In this document: in pieces, positions 20,092 through 32,700 of the stretch | How positions within the stretch are numbered: position 1 is the stretch's first letter | Layout of the letters: each line of letters starts with the position of its first letter | Notes under the pieces: generated by a model | The model's input: the letters and a program-made list of their open reading frames with translations, nothing else | Told to the model about the DNA's origin: nothing | The model's database searches: none | Position numbers and translations under genes: made by a program | Assembly: GCF_029784135.1 (NCBI RefSeq) | Contig: NC_073744.1 | Coordinates: 80,641,935 to 80,705,934 of the forward strand | Length of the DNA stretch: 64,000 nucleotides | DNA from: Toxorhynchites rutilus septentrionalis | Taxonomy: Eukaryota > Arthropoda > Insecta > Diptera > Culicidae | Direction: 5' to 3'

Positions 20092-22020
20092 CATTTTTGG
20101 ACAACCCTAAAATGGAAATGGTCACCCTACTGAAAAAAATAAAAAAATACGGGTCTAATGTTTTGCGATAAAGAACAAAACTACCACTTTTCACGAAAAT
20201 CTGAGAACCACTATATCGGTTTGGCATGGAATGGCTGTATATTAGGGTGCCAATGGATGTATGGCAAAAAAGTGACCCTCGAATTTTCAAAGCGAACTTG
20301 ATTAAAAATGTTGATTCCCACGAAAAACTATCCTGTGCAAAATATCAGCTCAATCGGACTTCATTTACTAGTGTCGCACAGCGGTCAAAGATTGAGTTTT
20401 TTGAAAACCAAAAAATCAAGGAAAAAGGAAATCGGAGTTTTCGAAAAAAAAATTTTGATGCCAAATGTCTTCAAATTGCATGAAACGTCGAGATCTTCTG
20501 TCATCCCGAAAAAATTTTTTGTCAAAAATCGACACTTTGGGACTTTTTTCGGAATACGAAGCAAAACGTATGGTTTAAGTGCGATTCACATACAACATCC
20601 ACGTCACATCCACGTTCCGTCACGTCACGTTACGTCAGTTATTCTACCATGCATTTCTTATGGAAACATTCACATACACTGGCAACGTAACGACCCGTCA
20701 GCATACGTTCAACGAAAACGACCGGCAGGATTTGTAGAAACGAATAATTGACGGAGACGGACGGCTCGTTTGGTTTTTGTCTGGGCTTTGTGTCTCGGCT
20801 TTTGTTTTGATTTCGGTTGTATTTTTTAAGCCCACATATCTCTTGATTCCAAACTTCGGAGTCAAAATCATTCGCAACTAGCCGAGAAAGATAGTCTATA
20901 TATTATTATTGTTGAATAAGGGTCGGGACTACGGGGTTTAAGCATTCAAATAACATAATTCAATGGTTTTCATTGATTTTCTCCATATTTAGAACTGATT
21001 CTAGGTATGCTGATTCGAAAGAGGCCATTGCAAGTTAAAACTGTTGTAGGTGGCGACACCATGAATAACATTTAATAAATCATTCATTTGACATTTGACG
21101 TGACGGTGCTGGTGTGAGCATTGACTGCATGTGTGAATTGGTGAAGACGTTGACGGAACGTGGACGTTCTTTTCCGTAACGTTCTATGTGAATCGCACAT
21201 TAGGGTGCCAATGAAAATCGTCATATCGATTTTTCATACGGGACTCCCTGCGAAATGTTTATTTGCACGATAAAATACCCTCTGCATAATATTAGCTCAT
21301 ACGGACAAAACATTAGCTCATGCGGCTCATACGGAGGTTTATGAATATATTAAATAGAGTAACTGGATGTTCAAAGTACGTGTTCAGATCGAAACCTCTC
21401 TTACCCAATCGAATAATCAAACGAATAAAAAATACACAACATAATTATTTTTCCAGTTCAGTGCATTTGAAACCTTAAAACACTGTGTACATTTAGATTA
21501 AACGAATGTTTGACAACTGCTGGCAGGAACTGGAAAAATGTATGAAATTTTCCGGCCGGTCATACTCGATTGACGATTAGAGTAATTATGCAGCCAAGTT
21601 GCCCCAACGACCACCATTTAAAACTATAACTATATATGTACCGTTGCATTTGTTTTGTGTTTTTAGAAACACAAGGGTTTCCTCGAAAAACACTCCGAAA
21701 TCGTTGTGTTTGGAAGCTATTTTAAGATTATTTTGCTCTTCAAATAAACAGCCGATAGTTCACACTAATTGGTCATTTTTTCATTGGTTTTGCTTCGACC
21801 TGGCTCGTGACAGAAACTGCCATTCAAAAAAATAACCAATATTAATACCCATCACACCTATTATGACTATCGGCGATAGTTCTCCATGATTGCAATAAAC
21901 TTGATCAACAATAGTTCACCAAATACGATCAACGGCGAATATGGTGACCGTAAAACGGCATTTGCAATTGTACGAATGTTGAAGCGTTGGTATTTTTGAA
22001 GCCCTTGTACCATTCCTGTT
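20092..22020. repeat. Tandem segmental duplication, unit 1 (~1.93 kb)
   Basis: Matches 22021-23957 over its whole length at an offset of 1929-1938 bp with few differences (roughly 97-98% by eye). It contains dispersed repeat D, an AGGGTGCCAATG-type repeat split by a MITE (20579-21198), and unassigned DNA. The end words CCTTGTACCATTCCTG mark both copies. No real coding sequence; long frames are by-products. Confidence 0.85.
20579..21198. mobile_element. MITE E1 within the duplication
   Basis: Inverted ends GTGCGATTCACATACAACAT and, on the other strand, GTGCGATTCACATAGAACGT. The subterminal regions are rich in CACGTCACGT / ACGTCCACGTTCCGTCA words that also pair with each other. It lies inside the AGGGTGCCAATG-type repeat, which resumes at 21201. 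The target duplication is ambiguous (TTA or TTAA). Confidence 0.55.
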
Positions 22021-23957
22021 GATTTTTCGGACAACCCTAAAATGGAAATGGTCACCCTACTGAAAAAATAAAAAAATACGGGTCTAATGTTTTGCGATAA
22101 AGAACAAAACTACCACTTTTCACGAAAATCTGAGAACCACTATATCGGTTTGGCATGGAATGGCTGTATATTAGGGTGCCAATGGATGTATGGTAAAAAA
22201 GTGACCCTCGAATTTTCAAAGCGAACTTAATTAAAAATGTTGATTCCCACGAAAAACTACCCTGTACAAAATATCAGCTCAATCGGACTTCATTTACTAG
22301 TGTCGCACAGCGGTCAAAGATTGAGTTTTTTGAAAACCGAAAAATCACCCAAGGGGAGGAAATCGGAGTTTTCGAAAAAAAATTTTTGATGCCAAATGTC
22401 TTCAAATTGCATGAAACGTCGAGATCTACTATCATCCCGAAAAATTTTTTTGTCAAAAATCGACACTTTGGGACTTTTTTCGGAATACGAAGCAAAACGT
22501 TAGGGTTAAATGCGATTCACATACAACATCCACGTCACGTCCACGTTCCGTCACGTCACGTTACGTCAGTTATTCTACCATGCATTTCTTATGGAAACAT
22601 TCACATACACTGGCAACGTAACGACCCGTCAGCATACGTTCAACGAAAACGACCGGCAGGATTTGTAGAAACGAATAATTGACGGAGACGGACGGCTCGT
22701 TTGGTTTTTGTCTGGGCTTTGTGTCGGCTTTTGTTTTGATTTCGGTTGTATTTTTTATGCCCACATATCTCTTGATTCCAAACTTCGGAGTCAAAATCAT
22801 TCGCGACTAGCCGAGAAAGATAGTCTATATATTATAATTGTTGAATAAGGGTCGGGACTACGGGGTTTAAGCATTCAAATAACATAATTCAATGGTTTTC
22901 ATTGATTTTCTCCATATTTAGAACTGATTCTAGGTATGCTGATTCGAAAGAGGTCATTGCAAGTTAAAACTGTTGTAGGTGGCGACACCATGAATAACAT
23001 TTAATAAATCATTCATTTGACATTTGACGTGACGGTGCTGGTGTGAGCATTGACTGCATGTGTGAATTGGTGAAGACGATGACGGAACGTGGACGTTCTT
23101 TTCCGTAACGTTCTATGTGAATCGCACATTAGGGTGCCAATGAAAATCGTCATATCGATTTTTCAAACGGGACTCCCTGCGAAATGTTTATTTGCACGAT
23201 AATATACCCTCTGCAAAATATTAGCTCATACGGACAAAACATTAGCTCATGCGGCTCATACGGAGGTTTATGAATATATTAAATAGAGTAACTGGATGTT
23301 CAATGTACGTGTTCAGATCGAAACCTCTCTTACCCAATCGAATAAACAAACGAATAAAAAATACACAACATAATTATTTTTCCAGTTCAGTGCATTTGAA
23401 ACCTTAAAACACTGTGTACATTTAGATTAAACGAATGTTTGACAACTGCTGGCAAGAACTGGAAAAATGTATGAAATTTTCCGGCCGGTCATACTCGATT
23501 GACGATTAGAGTAATTATGCAGCCAAGTTGCCCCAACGACCACCATTTAAAACTATAACTATATATGTACCGTTGCATTTGTTTTGTGTTTTTAGAAACA
23601 CAAGGGTTTCCTCGAAAAACACTCCGAAATCGTTGTGTTTGGAAGCTATTTTAAGATTATTTTGCTCTTCAAATAAACAGCCGATAGTTCACACTAATTA
23701 GTCATTTTTTCATTGGTTTTGCTTCGACCTGGCTAGTGACAGAAACTGCCATTCAAAAAAATAACCAATATTAATACCCATCACACCTATTATGACTGTC
23801 GGCGATAGTTCTCCATGATTGCAATAAACTTGATCAACATGATTATCGAAAGTTCACCAAATACGATCAACGGCGAATATGGTGACCGTAAAACGGCATT
23901 TGCAATTGTACGAATGTTGAAGCGTTGGTATTCTTGAATCCCTTGTACCATTCCTGT
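22021..23957. repeat. Tandem segmental duplication, unit 2
   Basis: Second copy of 20092-22020. It differs by scattered substitutions and a short insertion near 23840-23846 (GATTATC). It includes MITE E2 at 22510-23127. Because both copies carry the MITE at the same place, the duplication happened after the MITE insertion. Confidence 0.85.
22510..23127. mobile_element. MITE E2 within the duplication
   Basis: Same ends and internal sequence as E1, with the left TIR base changed (ATGCG instead of GTGCG). It is a duplicate by segmental copying, not an independent insertion. Confidence 0.55.
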
Positions 23958-25335
23958 GTCTATTCTAACTAGAATTTGTTTCTTAAAAACATTTCATTTC
24001 GGAGTAATTTCAAGTACAAATTAATGAAGACACATTCTACTCATGTACGTGATTAAATTAAAAGGTGCCGAGTTTCAGATATAAAAACATCAACTGTATC
24101 GAAATAGATAGTTATCTGGTTATTCTCAGATTATTACATTCAACTTCTCCAATGTTTTTTTCGCATTCAAAGCAATTGAAAATAACTCGGCTCGCGAGTT
24201 CCTTCAACTCGTTGAAATACTTATTTTGTCGAAAGCACATGAGCTAGAACATCATGCGTTAAGTACGATGACTATGGAATATATATCGAATTCCGGTGTC
24301 ATAATATACGCATTTGATTGTTGCGGAGCATGGTTCACTAGTTGTTATCAACCCTGTTACAAATGAAACCCTGTTAGTTGTGGAACATTAATGAATGTTC
24401 ATGGATGGTTCAAGTGACTCTTATCCCTTATGCCCGGAACAATGCAACGGGAATGAGGCCGGCGTAAGATAATTCCGCCGTTTTTTTCAATCGGATGTTA
24501 TAAAGTGCTCTTCATTCTCACGATCGACAAACTAAGACTGTTTTTTTTTTCTCTAAAGTGTTTTCGATATTATTAGCGCTGAAACTATCTTCAATCTACA
24601 TACTCCATCAGTGTCAACTCGGTTTTGAGGTTCTGAGTTAAAATCTGATAAATTTGTGTCTTCTTTTCCGTGACCACGCATCTTGGAATTAACCAACACA
24701 ACATCGGATACTCAGGCTCGATAAAGGCAGGTATAATATTTACATTGTATAACTTTCCCCTTTTAAAACTATTTTCCAGTCTCATCGTCCTGACATAATT
24801 CTATATATTTCTCATATAAAGCTCGAGGGTTCTTTAACTAGTACAATAATTTTCAGCAAGACGATCAAAGCTAGGAAATATGATCCATATTTGTAGGGCC
24901 TAAAAATTTAAAGGAATGCATAATTTATACATTGATTAATCTAAAACTCTAGGACTAATGGAGACAAGCAAACGGATCAATGTATTTCTTATCCGAAAAT
25001 AATCAAACAGAACACAGTTTTTCTTCAATACGTATGAGTGAATGAAACGATGCGTAAACATGGACGTTACGAATTTTTAAGTAATTGGTTCAAAACAAAG
25101 ATGCGACAGGAACTGGTATTAAATATGTATTTTTCGTATCGTTATGTTGCCTAATTTCACAAACTTCCAACTTCGTCCACAACTGGGCAGTTGTACCGTT
25201 GTTTCGGCAAATTAAAAGGGTACACGCGTATCCGCAAAAAAATCATTTCAAGATGCCGGTGTTTGGTAAGTTTTTTGACTTCTCTTTCTCTATAAATAAA
25301 CAGTCGATAAATATCACTTATTGTGCGTGGTGCAT
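23958..25335. other. Unassigned AT-rich stretch
   Basis: I find no supported gene, TIR pair or repeat shared with the rest of the window. Confidence 0.4.
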
Positions 25336-26049
25336 CTATAATTGGAATGAACAAAATCGGTGACAGTTTTTCATAATCCTCTGAATTGTATGATGTTTAC
25401 ACATGGTTTTGATGAACTTTGCCTTCAAATTTTTCGCCAATTTCATCCTTGAAACTCCTCCTTGAGCCGACACATAGTTCTTCGCTTTCAAAACAGATTC
25501 TATAATTGTGGGTGCCAACTGATTTCCGGAATTTGCTTTGTTGGCACTGTAAAGCGAAAATATTCACTCAACACACGCTGATGGATGTTATCAAAAAGTG
25601 TCTTACAAACGACCTTGGCAATTGAAACAAAAATTTCTCATCACGCCTTTTAACATCCAACATCTAGGACCAAGTTATATCAGAGTCACTCGATTTTTGC
25701 CCCTGCTCAAAAGAATTGAGAAAATGCGCATCAAATCATTAAGGTAAGGTAGCCTGGCGAAATTTTGAGATTTTATCAAGGCCGCAGTTTTGATAACCGG
25801 ATAGCTGAAATCAGATCTCTTTGAAATCTGTTTCACGAGTTCAACATAGAAATCACGACAAATAGATTTGAATGTCAGCTTCCTAGCTGCATGCAATCCT
25901 TTTTCAGCTTCTTCTGCATCGATACCAACGTAAACATACTCAGGCTTCTTCAGAAAATCTTCAAAATCGTTCACATCAAGGTTAGCATCAGCGAATCGTT
26001 GCACGTAACCATACAAACAACAGTTGCTTAACATGATCAACAATAACAT
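25336..26049 (-). pseudogene. hAT-dimerisation-domain protein remnant
   Basis: On the minus strand, 26049-25675 encodes a region with ICRDFYVELVKQISKRSDFS, PVIK and LPYLNDL. This resembles the part of hAT transposases and their domesticated relatives (ZNF862/KIAA1586 type) that precedes the C-terminal dimerisation domain. After a degraded gap another frame reads SACVE, stop (TGA), IFSLYSANKAN near 25550-25600. That is the hAT dimerisation signature (usually ..ADVERVFS..), with the stop where Arg is expected (CGA to TGA). It continues to SVLKAKNYV and ends about 25336. Frameshifts and the stop make it non-functional. I saw no TIRs, so a decayed transposon and a decayed host gene are both possible. 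Confidence 0.5.
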
Positions 26050-27239
26050 TCTTGTCTCATTATAAAGTTCGCAAAATTAAGAACTTTCTGTTGTTATTGT
26101 TATTATTATATTGATGTTATGATTGAGCGTAGGAAGAAAGTTTAGGGACAGAATAATCGGTTTAGTGATATGATCGTTTGAATGAGTCAATATACGACTG
26201 GCGAATTGATTGTGGTCATACTTAACTTGGAACGAAAAGAATAGTTTAAGCTCTTCAAGTCGATCAAGATTTCCCCTGACAACCGTCTCCAACGAAAACC
26301 AACTCGTCGCGTTGCATTCAACATTTTTATTATACTATGAATGCACTGTAATAAAAATAATATTTAAAATTGAATTTAAAAAAAGTCTCTAAACTCCGTA
26401 TCTTTGATGAAAATCTGAAATTCTGTATATACAGATTCTGTATCTGAAATTTGACGAAAAATCTGTAAAATACAGAATATTCTGTATATGTGGCAATCCT
26501 GGCTGGGAGCACCCCCTGTTTGTGCAGTATGACGAGCTTGAAGACGCGGCACGCACCTGGTCCATCGTCTCTACCCAGATCTTGGAAATGAGCTTCTTAA
26601 ATTGGTCCATAGTGCTCACTTTATGTTCGCTCTGTTAGGCCAGCGAGTACGACCTTACATAAAAATCCAGGGAATTAAGGTTCGGGGAGCTGAGAGCTTG
26701 AGCTTGAGCTTGGGTAGTCTGTACACTTCGTAGTTGCTCTCTGTGTTTTACCTTAACCAGCGAAATTGCACAAAGAACACACCGAATGACGCTTGGGAAT
26801 AGCAAATAATTCTCATTGTACAAGTCTCAGGGATTCGAACATTAAATAGTCAATAACGGCGCCGGCCACATCCTAACAGTCACCAGGGGAAGGGAAGGAA
26901 TGTTAGTATGATATTCGCCGCCCGAAGGCCAGAAGGGTCGCCTCTATAGCGTGGTTCTCTAGCGTTTATAAAGGAAGGGATAGTTGTTAGTGGGGAGAGG
27001 TAAGGATCAAGATTCACTGTGGTGAGTGATGTGATTAGGAGTTTATGTGAGCTGGTGCGTCAACTTTCATTGTCGTTCTAGATACGATGCAATGAACATC
27101 GCTTATTCGTCCTTGTATCCGTCATCACATGTCTTCGATTCGGATTGAGCTGTGGACGCGACCAAATCAGTTACTTGCTGTCTCTGGCATTGTAATCATT
27201 ACATCTAACTGACGCCCTTCCATTAAGGTTCTGAGCTAC
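26050..27239. other. Unassigned stretch with repeat fragments
   Basis: Near 26400-26500 the word ATTCTGTATATAC recurs in both orientations. At 26520-26620 (minus) a frame beginning MDQFKKLISKIWVETMDQV weakly resembles a transposase C-terminus. 27050-27190 matches the reverse complement of 57960-58080 (a dispersed repeat). None of this supports a gene. Confidence 0.35.
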
Positions 27240-28170
27240 ACAATTGTGTGGGGAATCATCAAACTAGGCTATCATCGGCTCACCAAGAAAATAATTTTCA
27301 GGAATTTTGTGTGTGTGGTTCTGGTTTCAGTAACAAAAATATCTCCACCAAAGATGACAGCTAAGCTAATCGAGACCGGAAATATTAATAGAAAGGGCTT
27401 CTGTTGAGGAAAGCGCAAAGTGGAGATAAGTGTGTGTATATTTAATTGCTTCAAGCCATCGATATATGGCTTTGTGTGTGTATGTGTGCTTCATAACCCG
27501 TACGTACAAATAGCATATCTTCGCTATGCTAAAACCTCTTTATTATCTGCTATCGTGTGTATTGGTACTGTCACGATGGAATAATCACCTAATTGTTTTA
27601 TGCTATGATGGACGATTGTTTGGAGGTGCAATTTATGATAAAGCGATAGAGGAAGGGGAGCAGGAAGGAGGGGGAGATAGCGGAAGGGGAATTTTTGCGC
27701 TAGGCATCGAACTGGCGCCATGGCGAAGCAGACGTTAAGGTTATGCGCCACATAATTATTTGAGGAATATCAAGCTAAACCATAGTGAATGTCGTGCTGA
27801 AATGTTATGAGTTATTGTGGTTTGCGGGTTTGCGTTTGGGCGAAACTGCCTTCAACAAGAATGGAATTTACGCTAATCTTGATCATAATGAATCAATGCA
27901 ACTCTTTTCGATGTTATTGAGATTAACATTTAGTCACCAAGAAAGTAAATGTCGTTCTAGAATTTCGTATGTGATTGAGTTTCGCTTGCCAGTAGCTAAA
28001 CTTTCTCCACTGAGGTTGACAGCTGCGTTTGTCTCGAGCACGAGAAAGTAATGCAACTTTTTTTCGAGGCCAGTAATATTAATAGAAGCGTTTTTTTTGA
28101 GAATAGCGTGAGAAGTGTTGATATTCTTAGTCGCTTCAAGCCACCAATGTATGGCTCTGTATGCATGCTA
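27240..28170. repeat. Two diverged copies of a ~250 bp repeat
   Basis: 27265-27480 and 27930-28165 share, in order, TCACCAAGAAA, TCTCCAC..A..GACAGCT, GGAAATATTAATAGAA / GTAATATTAATAGAA and GCTTCAAGCCA with TATGGCT. Divergence is high. No function is evident. Confidence 0.45.
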
Positions 28171-28758
28171 TGTTGAACGTTTGTCTGGTTGGTTTTCGTT
28201 GTACGAACGATGTCTAGAGGTGCGATTTCACTGAGACAATACTAAATGACATCGAGCATGATATTTGATACTTGCAAGTATTGCCATTGTTGTTTTTTTC
28301 CATACGTTGCCAAAGATAGATTGATGTAGTTATGAGATGTGGAACAATGGTGTTGGCGCAACAAGTATATGATCACCCGTAAACGAGTTTATGTCTATCG
28401 GATTCTATAACAAACTCAAATTGTAACGTTTTAGCAGTTGGTTATTAACTAAATAAAAAGTTGATGAAGAGAAATCGTATCAAAGTGCGTATAATAAGAA
28501 GGTAGTCTCCTCATTGCTTTATTCAAGTAGTGGTAGGCAAAAAAAAAAGGTAAAAAATAGTAATATACTATCGATCGAATCCAAATGAATTCACATTTTT
28601 TAATTTTCTTAAATTGTAACACAAGAAGCAGTTTACCTCATCATTTTAAAAAAGACAACACTAAAATTATCGTACCTGCATCATAAAAATAATGCAAAAA
28701 CCGTTGAAAAATATGTGGAGAGGTTATATCGAAGCAGTGTCGTTCCCGCAAATTGGTA
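28171..28758. other. Unassigned stretch
   Basis: Nothing coding or clearly repetitive is visible. Confidence 0.35.
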
Positions 28759-29350
28759 GGGGAAATCAGGGTAAAACAGACACCCTAAGGATTTCCACAT
28801 ATCTCCAACAGCTCCCATGTTTCTTTGACTTCAAATAATTACAGAACCTCTCTTGAATTCTATATGAACCATTCTACACTATCCGTTGATCATTTATTTT
28901 AATTGAACTGGATTTTTTATAGTACACAAAAACTGATGTTTTTAGGTGAAATAAATAGGAGTGAGGGTAAGATCGACATCCTGTCGGGGTAGAACCGATA
29001 TCTTTAGAGAAACGAATGAAAACTAGTTACAATAATTTCAAAGTACTAAGAGACTATTCATATACTATGTGGACAATTTAAGGGGGGAGGAGGAATAATT
29101 GCAAATGAGACGTAATTGGATTACAATTATCTTTTTCCTATTGTAAGGGTGCTTCACGTTGTTTCTTTGTCGATTCAAAGGCCAGACGATGAATATCGGT
29201 AATAAGGATCTCATAGAAACAATTTTCAATATCGAGCAGGTGACGGACAAAATCCTGTTCCTGGTCCGGAGTAAATAGTGTTGATCTCAGCTTGGGTGAG
29301 CACCACCGGATATGTGACCGATGAACATTTTTTGTTGAAATGTCCTACGT

Positions 29351-29581
29351 TGTTGGCCGTACAGCCCTGTTTAGTACATAATGCGCGAATACGCCCTTTT
29401 GCGTTATCCATCATCTTCGCCATCATTAATCGAAAGTGACAGTTATGTTTTGCCTTTTCTTGTAACCACAAGTAGAGAAATAAACGCACATTGCATTACA
29501 CGTTTTTCTCCGGTACGGTTTCTCTTCGCGTGTTATCCGATTCCCGTTAATTGTTCTGCTCTGCCCCCTCCTCCCCCAATA
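29351..29581 (+). repeat. 5' LTR of copia element
   Basis: TGTTGGCCGTACAG...CCCCCAATA, 231 bp. Four differences from the 3' LTR at 33707-33937. Confidence 0.92.
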
Positions 29582-29595
29582 GGTTATGGGCCCAG
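29582..29595 (+). promoter_or_regulatory. Primer binding site (initiator tRNA-Met internal fragment)
   Basis: GGTTATGGGCCCAG directly follows the LTR. It matches the copia-type primer site, complementary to the anticodon-arm region of tRNA-iMet instead of the tRNA 3' end. Confidence 0.8.
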
Positions 29596-29722
29596 AGCGA
29601 TAATTGCGAAGAAAGAAAGTAATTTTTTTGTTGTGCCGGAAAGTAATTTTCGTTGTATCGAAAAGTTTGTCGAAACGCGCGATTGGTTAGATTCCGCGAG
29701 TGAATTTTTTTTTCACTGAACA

Positions 29723-32700
29723 ATGGCTGAGCAGCAACGTTTCTCACTTCCCAAGCTGAACAACCAGAATTATCAGTCCTGGAAGTTTAAAATCGAAATG
29801 ATGCTCAATAAGGATGAGCTATGGAACGTAATTACTGATGCGAAACCTGAACCTGTGACGACAGAATGGACAAAAGCAGACCAGAAAGCCCGAGCCACGA
29901 TTTGTTTGTGCATCGATGACAGCCAAACAAGTATCGTCCGAAACTGTACCAGTGCCAAGGATACATGGAACGCACTGAAGGATTATCATGACAAAGGCTC
30001 GGAGGTATACCTTCTTAAAAAGCTAACGCGATTGGAGCTTTCAGAAGATGGCGATATGGAGCAACATCTGCAGCATTTTACAGATTTGCTACAGCGTATT
30101 GCGGATACCGGGGAAGAGATCCCGAAGAAATGGCAGGTAGCGATGTTGCTTTGCTCGCTGCCTGACTCATTTGATTCCCTGACGACGGTGCTGGAGCAGC
30201 GATCAGCCGATGAATTGACTCTCGATATGGTGAAATCGAAGCTGCTCGCCGAGGCTGAGAAACGGCGAGAAATGAGCGGATCTGCTGCAGGAGGTGGAAG
30301 TGGTGGAAAGGCTTTGCGGATGGACTTTCGGAAGCAGCGTGGTGGTTCAGGTGGCGGAAAGAAAGATCCCCCCACTTGTTTCCACTGTCACAAGACCGGC
30401 CACTTCAAGCGAAACTGTCGCGTCTGGATGAAGGAGGTTTCTGAGAATTCTGGAAACAATGATGGATCGACTGCGGGACCGAGCCAGTCGAAAAAATCTG
30501 ATCACGCAAAAGCGAAGAAAGCAAGTGTTGAGGATGGACCACTTGCCTGGATGGTTGGCCGCAGCGAGCCTTCGTGGTGGTATGTTGACAGTGGAGCATC
30601 TCGCCACATGACCGGCGACAAGAAATTTTTCAAGGCATTCACTGGAACGAAAGGTGTAAGCGTGATGTTGGCAGATGGAGAACTGGCCGAATCATCCGGA
30701 ATCGGCAACGGAACGATCGTTGGCATAGACAACAAGGGTGAGCCTGTCGATATTGTATTACACGATGTGCTATGTGTCCCGAAGTTAGCAAGCGGCCTCA
30801 TATCGGTGAGTACGCTCACAAATAAAGGTTTTAAAGTAAAGTTTTCTGGTGACCGCTGCGAAGTGTTAGACTAGCAGGGGAGAATCAGGGCGATTGCGTT
30901 GCGCCACGGTAGTCTGTACCGATTGTGCACCCCTGAGCACGCCTTGCTGAGTGTTCAATCACCTCATTCCGAGAACTGCCAGCACACCTGGCATCGTAGA
31001 TTAGGACATCGGGATATCGATGTGATCCAGGCGATTTCAACCAACGGTTAAGCAGAGGGAATGAAGTTTGTCGATTGTGGCAACAAGTCGACATGCCGAT
31101 GTTGTTTGGAAGGGAAAATGTCCCGAGTTCCATTCCCAAAGCAGGCCAATCGTGGTGTCAAAGACAAGCTGGATCTAGTGCATACCGATCTAAGTGGGCC
31201 GTTGCCAGATACGCCTAGTGGAAATAAATACTTTCTATCTTTGATCGATGACTACACCCGTATGACGTTTGTGTACCTACTACGATGCAAATCCGAAGCA
31301 GCAGAGAAAATCGAGCAGTTTGTGCAGTTCTGCAAAACACAGATCGGAAAGACGCCCCGCATTTTGCAGTCCGATGGGGGCGGCGAATACACCGGAAAGG
31401 AACTGCAGGCTTTCCTCCAAGGGGAGGGAATAGTGTGTCAATTTACGGCTCCGTACTCCCCCCAACAAAACGGGGTAGCGGAAAGAAAAAATCGCTACCT
31501 AAAGGAGATGACGATGTGCATGCTGTTGGAAGCCGGATTGGAACAGCGATTCTGGGGCGAAGCGATCCGTTTGCCAACCAAGTCCATCGGTATGAGTCCG
31601 TTCGAACGCTGGTACAACAAGAAGCCATCTTTGGAACATTTCCGGATCTTTGGATGCGAAGCATGGGTGCAGATTCCTGCAGCGAAAAGGAAGAAAATGG
31701 AAGTGAAATCGAGAAAAATGGTGTTCGTGGGTTACTCAAACCAGCATAAGGCGTATCGTTTTCTTGATACGAGCAGTGATCGTATTACAATCAGTCGTGA
31801 TGTGAAATTTGTGGAAGACTGGCAAATGAACAAAAACGTAGACGATAAAGTGATGCGTAAGACTGTTATGGTCGAATCGAATGTGGAACTGGTACCGTTG
31901 GTGAACACCGACGAAGAGCCGGATCAAGAAAACGATATGATGGAATATGAAAGTTCCGAAGAACTGTATTCCGGTGAAGAAAAGAATGATGAAGAAGAAC
32001 CAATGGACAGAAGTGAAGTGTCGAAAAATCAACCAACGGAGGAGCATCCGAGATTGACGCGAAATGTGCTACCTGTTCGATTCAACGACTACGAAATGGG
32101 TCTCGTGGCAATGGAGCAGAACGAACCAGCTACTTTGAAGGAAGCGGTTAGTGGACCCGAAAGGGAGGAGTGGCTGAAGGCAATGAAAGAAGAATTTCAG
32201 TCCTTGATCTCAAGTGGTACGTGGGAACTAGTAGATCCACCAACCAATCGTAACATCATTGGCAGCAAGTGGGTCTACCGAAAGAAGCTGAATGCTGAAG
32301 GGGAAGTTGAAAAGTTCAAAGCACGTCTCGTGGCACAGGGGTTTACCTAGCGCTTCGGTTTCGACTATGAAGAGATTTTCGCCCCTGTTGCCATGCAATC
32401 GACCCTTCGCGTGTTGTTGGCTGTCGCAGGGCGACAGAAAATGAACGTTAAACATCTGGACGTGAAATCCGCCTACCTCTACGGGACGCTAAGTGAGGAA
32501 ACCTACATGCGTCAACCGCCGGGGTTTGCGAACCCGAAGAAGTCACATCAAGTATGTAAATTGAAGAAGAGTATTTACGGCCTGAAACAGGCGGTCAGAG
32601 TTTGGCATCAGACGATAACCCAAATTCTGACGGGGCTAGGGTTTAGCCAGTGTGAAAGCGATTCATGCCTATACAGAAAACGTCTAACCAGTGGTGAATG

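Noticed and set aside
20308..20751. 147-residue frame, repeated at 22386-22682
   Set aside because: The frame crosses a repeat/MITE boundary and the copies are a recent segmental duplication, so openness is not evidence of coding.
29986..30819. Minus-strand frames of 86-129 residues under the copia gag
   Set aside because: They are antisense shadows of the gag-protease coding strand.
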